Source of the DNA: Paramecium pentaurelia
Taxonomy: Eukaryota > Ciliophora > Oligohymenophorea > Peniculida > Parameciidae
DNA: 64,000 nt
Assembly: GCA_905183005.1 (NCBI GenBank)
Contig: CAJJDO010000019.1
Location: 106,008-170,007 of the forward strand
Reading direction: 5' to 3'
Shown here: positions 59,501 through 64,000 of the stretch, piece after piece
Position numbering within the stretch: position 1 is the first letter of the stretch
How the letters are laid out: every line of letters begins with the position of its first letter
Program-made: the position numbers and the translations under genes
The notes under the pieces: model-generated
Seen by the model: the letters and a program-made list of their open reading frames with translations, nothing else
The model's database searches: none
Told to the model about the DNA's origin: nothing

Positions 59501-61299
59501 TTAAACCAAGTGATTGTATAGACTGTTGATAATTATTAAGGGGAAGAAAATGATATTGTGATTATTTCATTAGTTAGAAATAATTAAAATAATTAAAATC
59601 AACTTGGATTTTTAGGAGATGAGAAAAGAATTAATGTTGCTTTATCAAGAGCAAAAATAGGTCTTTATGTATTTGGTAACTTTGATTTCATTAAAGCCGT
59701 CTCAAGTAATGTTTCTTTGTGGTAAAAAATACTTGTTTTGGCAGGAACTAAGCAATGTTTAAAAGATTCTATAACTTTAAAATGTTTGACTCATTCTACA
59801 TTAAGAAATGTTAAATAACCAAATGACTGGTCTAAATTTGAAGCAGGATGTTGTGATAAGATTTGCAATTTAAATTTGAAGGATGTAATCACATATGCCA
59901 AAATTAATGCCATTTAGGAAATCATTCTAGAGATTAATGTCCAGAATAATGTCAATAAACACTAAAATGCGGTCATACTTGTGAATAAAAGTGTAGAGAT
60001 CAATGTATCTGCACTAAACAGCTTGAAATATTACTTGATTGTAACCATATGGCTTTTATAGCTTGTGGTAAGAATCCTGCAGAAGTAGTTTGTTAAGAGG
60101 ATATAAAATTAACATTTAATGAATGTTAACACATAGTTAATTACAAGTGTTTTTAAAGGAAAAATATTTCGCTTAAATGTCAATATCAATGTGAAAAAGT
60201 TGTAAATTGTGGTCATAATTGTAAAAGGTTATGCTGGGAGATTTGTTAACCTTGTGAAGAAAAATGCATAAAAATTAACAATTGTGGGCATAAGTGTTAA
60301 AATTTGTGTTATGAACAATGCTCTCCTTGTAAAGAAAAATGCATAAAAATTAACAATTGTGGGCATAAATGTTAAAGTTTGTGTTATGAACGATGCTCTC
60401 CTTGTTATTAATAGGTTCCTATCCAACTTTATTGCGGATAGCATTATATTTATAAAAATTGCTTTGAAATTCAAATTTTTTTAATTTTAATTAAAAATAT
60501 AACTCCTTATTTTCTTAAATCTAGAATTGGTTAAAATTACTTAAATCATTTATTTAGAAAATTAGCTGAAGGTTGTAGAGATTATCTTTAAATTTTTGAA
60601 TAAAAATATGAATTTAATTGTAGATCTCCTTGTTAAAAACCAAGAGAATGTGGACATATTTTTTAATGCAAGAATTTATGTTCTTAAGAATGCACTCCAT
60701 GTGAGTAGAGGATTTCGATTACTTTAGAATGTGGTCATTAATATGAAGTTTTATGCAATAATATAAATAATTTCTTAAGAAACTTCAAATGTAAAAAAAA
60801 ATGCATAAGATAGTACTAATGTGGGCATAACTAAAAATGTAAGTAGTTATGTTTTGAATAATGTACACCATGTCAAGAAACAGTTATAAAATAATTCAAT
60901 TGTGGACATTCAGTAAGAACATAATGTTTTAAAAATTATATTTGTAGAAAATAATGTATAAGAAAAAGAGAATGTGGTCATTAAAATCCTTGTCTTAATA
61001 AATGTGATTAATAATGTTCTCCTTGCTAAATTAGTGTTAAAAAAACTTTGGCTTGTGGACACTAGATTATGACTGAATGTTCTTCTACAGATTTGCAGTG
61101 TTAAAAGAAATGTTAGAGATAAAGACCATGTGGACATACTTATCCTTGCTATAATTATTGTTATCAGCCTTGCAGTCCTTGTTAATAGTAAATTCTTATC
61201 ACTCTATCTTGTGGTCATTAGATATATATTGAATGCTAATACTAAGAATATTATGGGAATAACTTATATTGTCGAGCTTGTTAGTCTAACTTTTTTTGA
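56529..61299 (+). CDS. ZNFX1: ZNFX1-like SF1 helicase with NFX1-type zinc-finger repeats
   Basis: A very large protein (about 1550 residues). The helicase core has Walker A IKGPPGTGKTYCGVLA, CSTNHALEKFLESL, Walker B SKVLVIEEAAEVLESH, motif III LIGDHNQLGPQL, motif V TVDNYQGEENDIVIISLVR and motif VI RINVALSRAKIGLYVFG. From about 59860 the C-terminus is a long array of NFX1-type C-x3-C-x3-CGH-x-C modules (NNCGHKCQNLCYEQCSPCKE and relatives). This combination defines ZNFX1. Frame breaks by one base occur near 58277 and 59873, each fixable in a short A run. The N-terminal part 56529-57009 is probably the first exons (MSDYDSDIEFEQCFIDDG), but its splicing is unresolved; the safe frame starts at 57010. 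Confidence 0.88.
60160..60420 (+). repeat. Recently duplicated NFX1-type zinc-finger units
   Basis: Within the ZNFX1-like array two adjacent modules, starting near 60261 and 60327, share almost the same 66 bases (EEKCIKINNCGHKC...LCYE). The near identity at DNA level, with only a few differences, points to a recent in-frame duplication of one module, unlike the more diverged modules around it. Confidence 0.7.
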
Positions 61300-61680
61300 G
61301 GAATATTATATATTATTGATCTAAATTTTATTAATTATATCAATTAAAATTTGAAAGGATAACTTTTTTGAATTTGAGTTTAAATATAGATTACAATTTC
61401 TTATTTAATATTGTTGTTCTTTGAGAAAACTTGAGAATGATAAGTATTTCAGAAACTATGTTGTAATTTTCTGTTAATTATTCTATGTTAATTTGATTTG
61501 AGTTTCTTATTTTGTGATGAAAATTAAATAGATAAATAATTTGCATCAATAGTTGTATACTAATGATTGCTACTGAAATTTTATCTGATAAGGTATTATA
61601 TATGTTATATCATCTTAGCCAGAAGACTAATATTAAAGATTAGAGAAAGCTGTAAATTTAATTAATGTATAATATATTAG
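61300..61680. other. Gene-free AT-rich stretch
   Basis: About 380 nt between the ZNFX1-like gene and the RGG-box gene. A short open frame begins at ATG 61563 but ends at TGA within 50 codons and shows no motif. Confidence 0.5.
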
Positions 61681-62741
61681 ATGATCGAATTGTTCAAATA
61701 TGATAATTTACTAAATAATGAGTACTTAGTCAGAAAATTCGAGACTGATATAATGAAGCCAGAGTGGTATTTACTACAATATGTTGTGGTATAGAGAGAA
61801 AATTCGATAAAAAGCTAATATGTCTAAAACGAATTAAACACTCGTAAAAAATATCATTTAATCTTAACTGATGTACAGAATATATTTATAATTTTAGATT
61901 TTGAACAAATACAACAAATAATTATGGAATTTCGATCATCAAATGTTAATCATACGTCCTTATTTCTAAACAGTGAGAAAGAGGATATAAATAAAAATAC
62001 CAGTTATTTAAGTTTCAATAATTAAAGACAAATTGTAAAAGTCTGGATTCGTAAAAGAGGAATTAGTATATGAGGAAGAAATTTATTAAGCTGACAAGAA
62101 TTATGTTAAATTAATATTAACATCTTAAACTGAAGGTTATGCAGTTGAAATATTTGATTTTCTAATGTCTAAAAAGGCAGAACTTCAAATTGATTCTGTA
62201 ATTATGTAAAATGTTGATTATTTGGATGAATTTCATAAATAAATTAATTCAAAAAAATGTTAAATGATGACTAAAAAAATAGAATAATAAGAATATGATC
62301 CATAAGAATATAAAAGAAATGATTAACATGAAGAATTAGAAAAAGATCATCATTATTAAAAATTTAGAGGAAGAGGAAATAGAGGAAGAGGAAATTATGG
62401 ATATTATAGAAATGATAAAGATGATGATAGACATGAAGAGAAATATTAGAATAAAGATAAAGGAGATAGATAAGATAGATAAGATAGAGGAGGTAGAAAT
62501 CATGATAGAAGAGGTGGATAAAGAGATAGAGGAAATAATGTAATTGTTTTAATTTTATTATTTTTAGTAATATGTATAAAAAAGTGATGCTCATCATTAA
62601 TAATAATAATAAGTACAGTAACAATAACATTATTAACTGATTCCTAAAGCAGTTTTATAAAAGACTCCAAAATAAAACATTAAGCCAAACACATTGAATG
62701 CTCATGATTTCCCTGCCCTAGATTCTGAATAAAAGAGTTGA
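61681..62741 (+). CDS. RGG-box, presumably RNA-binding protein
   Basis: Introns 62035-62059 and 62540-62567 leave 1008 nt, 335 residues. The first 200 residues form an unrecognised alpha/beta region (MIELFKYDNLLNNEYLVRKF, TRKKYHLILTDVQNIFIILD, AVEIFDFLMSKKAELQIDS). Then comes an RGG-type stretch: FRGRGNRGRGNYGYYRND, DRGGRNHDRRGGQRDRGNN. The C-terminus is Gln-rich and ends KPNTLNAHDFPALDSEQKS. The RGG repeats argue for RNA binding or phase-separating granules. LNAHDFPAL resembles short linear motifs seen at ends of RNA-granule proteins and is only loosely like PAM2. It follows the ZNFX1-like gene on the same strand, which is suggestive but not evidence of shared function. Confidence 0.65.
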
Positions 62742-63082
62742 GTTATACGAGTAATAGCTCTATAGAATTATTAAAGTATTAAACTTCTCTTTAGCCTATT
62801 TATCTAATTACTTTCTAATATATTCAATATATTTCTCAATCCTAAATTAATTATTAAGATCAATAATCTCTAATGAAAAAATTTATTAATTAATCAAGGC
62901 ATTTTATTGAATACATAAAATATTAAAAATATGATTAATAATTCCTTAATAATTTAAATATATTTTTATTTATTATGATGACCATATAAACATACTATTT
63001 AAAGAACAATACAATCATAAATTACAAGAATATTGAATAAAAACATATTAACTTTAGATATTATACTAATATTAATGTATTC
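62742..63082. other. Gene-free AT-rich stretch (convergent)
   Basis: About 340 nt between the stops of the RGG-box gene and the uL22 gene. I see nothing that can be called. Confidence 0.5.
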
Positions 63083-63692
63083 TCATGCACCAATTGCCAA
63101 TCTATTCTTAGCTACTTATTTTCTTGATTAACGAGCAACAACCTTATTATTTGCTTCTTTCTTCACATTCTCATCTTTTTCAGCAGCCCATATTTCAACA
63201 TGTGCATTAGATGAAAGGAATGCTATATTATTTAATAATTTTATTTACGATTAATTCTTCCGTGAGCTCTGTATGTTCTACGTCTACCTTTTTAAGCTCT
63301 GTTAACTTAAACATGATTGATGATAAGCTTTTCATTGCTCAAATTCTTGACTTAAGCATTAGCTGCCAAATTTTATAAAAGTGACAATACTATTCTTACA
63401 CTCTTTTCTGGCCATCTACCTATAATAATTATTATTTCATTAATTTACCTTAAGATCTGCCGAATTCTTTGGCTTAGCTTGTTCTGCCAACACCTCCATT
63501 AAATCTAGTGAATGGAACACATCTCTTATGCTATAAGACATCTTGTAAATATTTGAGTGCTTAAGCAACAGTTTAACCTTTAAGTGCTCTAGCTACTTCA
63601 TAGGTATTCTTAAAATGTGTTCTCAAATCACTTGCTTTAGCTTTGGCTGATTTTTTAGCAACTGCTGGTTCTCTAGCATATTGTTTGCCCAT
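63083..63692 (-). CDS. RPL17: 60S ribosomal protein uL22 (L17)
   Basis: Introns 63420-63448 and 63223-63248 leave 555 nt, 184 residues, the normal length. It starts MGKQYAREPAVAKKSAKAKA, then LRTHFKNTYEVARALKGQTV, LKYLQDVLQHKRCVPFTRFN, GGVGRTSQAKEF, RWPEKSVRIVLSLLQNLAAN, RAQKGRRRTYRAHGRINPFL-SSNAHVEIWAAEK. These are the conserved uL22 blocks, including the loop that lines the ribosomal exit tunnel. The intron before PFLSSNAHVE restores the family GRINPYMSSPxHIE pattern. GC content is higher than in neighbours, as expected for high expression. The upstream side (63693-63890) is A/T-rich promoter-like sequence without a gene. Confidence 0.97.
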
Positions 63693-63894
63693 TGAATCCT
63701 TTTAATTAATTTAATTTTTTTTTCAAATTCTGAATCAATATGATAATAACAATAAAGAAATTAACAAATGTGATTAATATCATATAATATTTGATATCAG
63801 ATAAAAAATATATATACTTTATGTAATTTTAGAGTTTAGATGAATATTTTATAAATATTAAAATAAAAATGAATATGTATAGATATATAATAGT

Positions 63895-64000
<106 letters not shown>

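Noticed and set aside
60229..61137. Minus-strand ORFs with repeated Thr/Phe-rich units
   Set aside because: Antisense images of the plus-strand zinc-finger repeats, which have perfect Cys/His spacing.
62364..62630. Minus-strand Leu/Tyr-rich ORF of 88 codons
   Set aside because: Antisense to the RGG-box region; its composition is that of reversed RGG codons.

Overview
This is a macronuclear-type ciliate window, most like Paramecium or a close oligohymenophorean. It is very AT-rich. Dense intron-bearing genes read cleanly only if TAA and TAG encode glutamine and TGA is the sole stop. Nearly every gene is cut by tiny introns of about 20 to 32 nt (GTA...TAG or AAG), often with an in-frame TGA inside. 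Standard-code open frames in this window are therefore short fragments. Coordinates below come from exon-by-exon reading; for most genes the coding length after intron removal is an exact multiple of three.

Layout, 1-16.8 kb: clathrin heavy chain 3' end (+), a long WD40-ankyrin protein (+), a TMEM216/TMEM17-family ciliary membrane protein (+), a NEK kinase (+), a UEV-domain protein (-), a cyclin (+), ribosomal protein eL32 (+), an importin-11-like karyopherin (-), a coiled-coil protein ending in 27 glutamines (-) and a C2H2 finger protein (-). 16.9-34 kb: a CLK/LAMMER kinase, a broken coiled-coil region, kelch and kelch-RING units, glucose-6-phosphate isomerase, a LITAF-like protein, a wolframin-like membrane protein, a PHD protein (-), PRPP synthetase, a degenerate tRNA-like element (-), a protein kinase, a small secreted protein, a B-box/SPRY-like protein (-) and an ankyrin-AGC kinase.

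34-52 kb is mostly minus strand: a degenerate DEAH-helicase/RBR ubiquitin ligase, TMEM107, a VPS10/sortilin receptor, a Rieske-AIF oxidoreductase whose last 1134 nt are present twice around a single N, a B-box/WD40 protein, a CCDC177-like coiled-coil protein and methionine aminopeptidase 1, with one small membrane protein on the plus strand. 52-64 kb: a type I membrane protein (+), an unknown protein (+), mitochondrial processing peptidase beta (-), a large ZNFX1-like helicase with zinc-finger repeats (+), an RGG-box protein (+), ribosomal protein uL22 (-) and a terminal TAA repeat.

Functional themes are housekeeping and ciliate cell biology: vesicle sorting (clathrin, VPS10, UEV, LITAF), cilium transition zone (TMEM216-type, TMEM107), kinases (four), ubiquitin (RBR, RING), translation and mitochondria. 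There is no operon structure beyond close packing. Several otherwise well-conserved genes contain one-base frame breaks, mostly near short A runs. These look more like assembly indels than biology and should be checked with reads before any gene is called a pseudogene.
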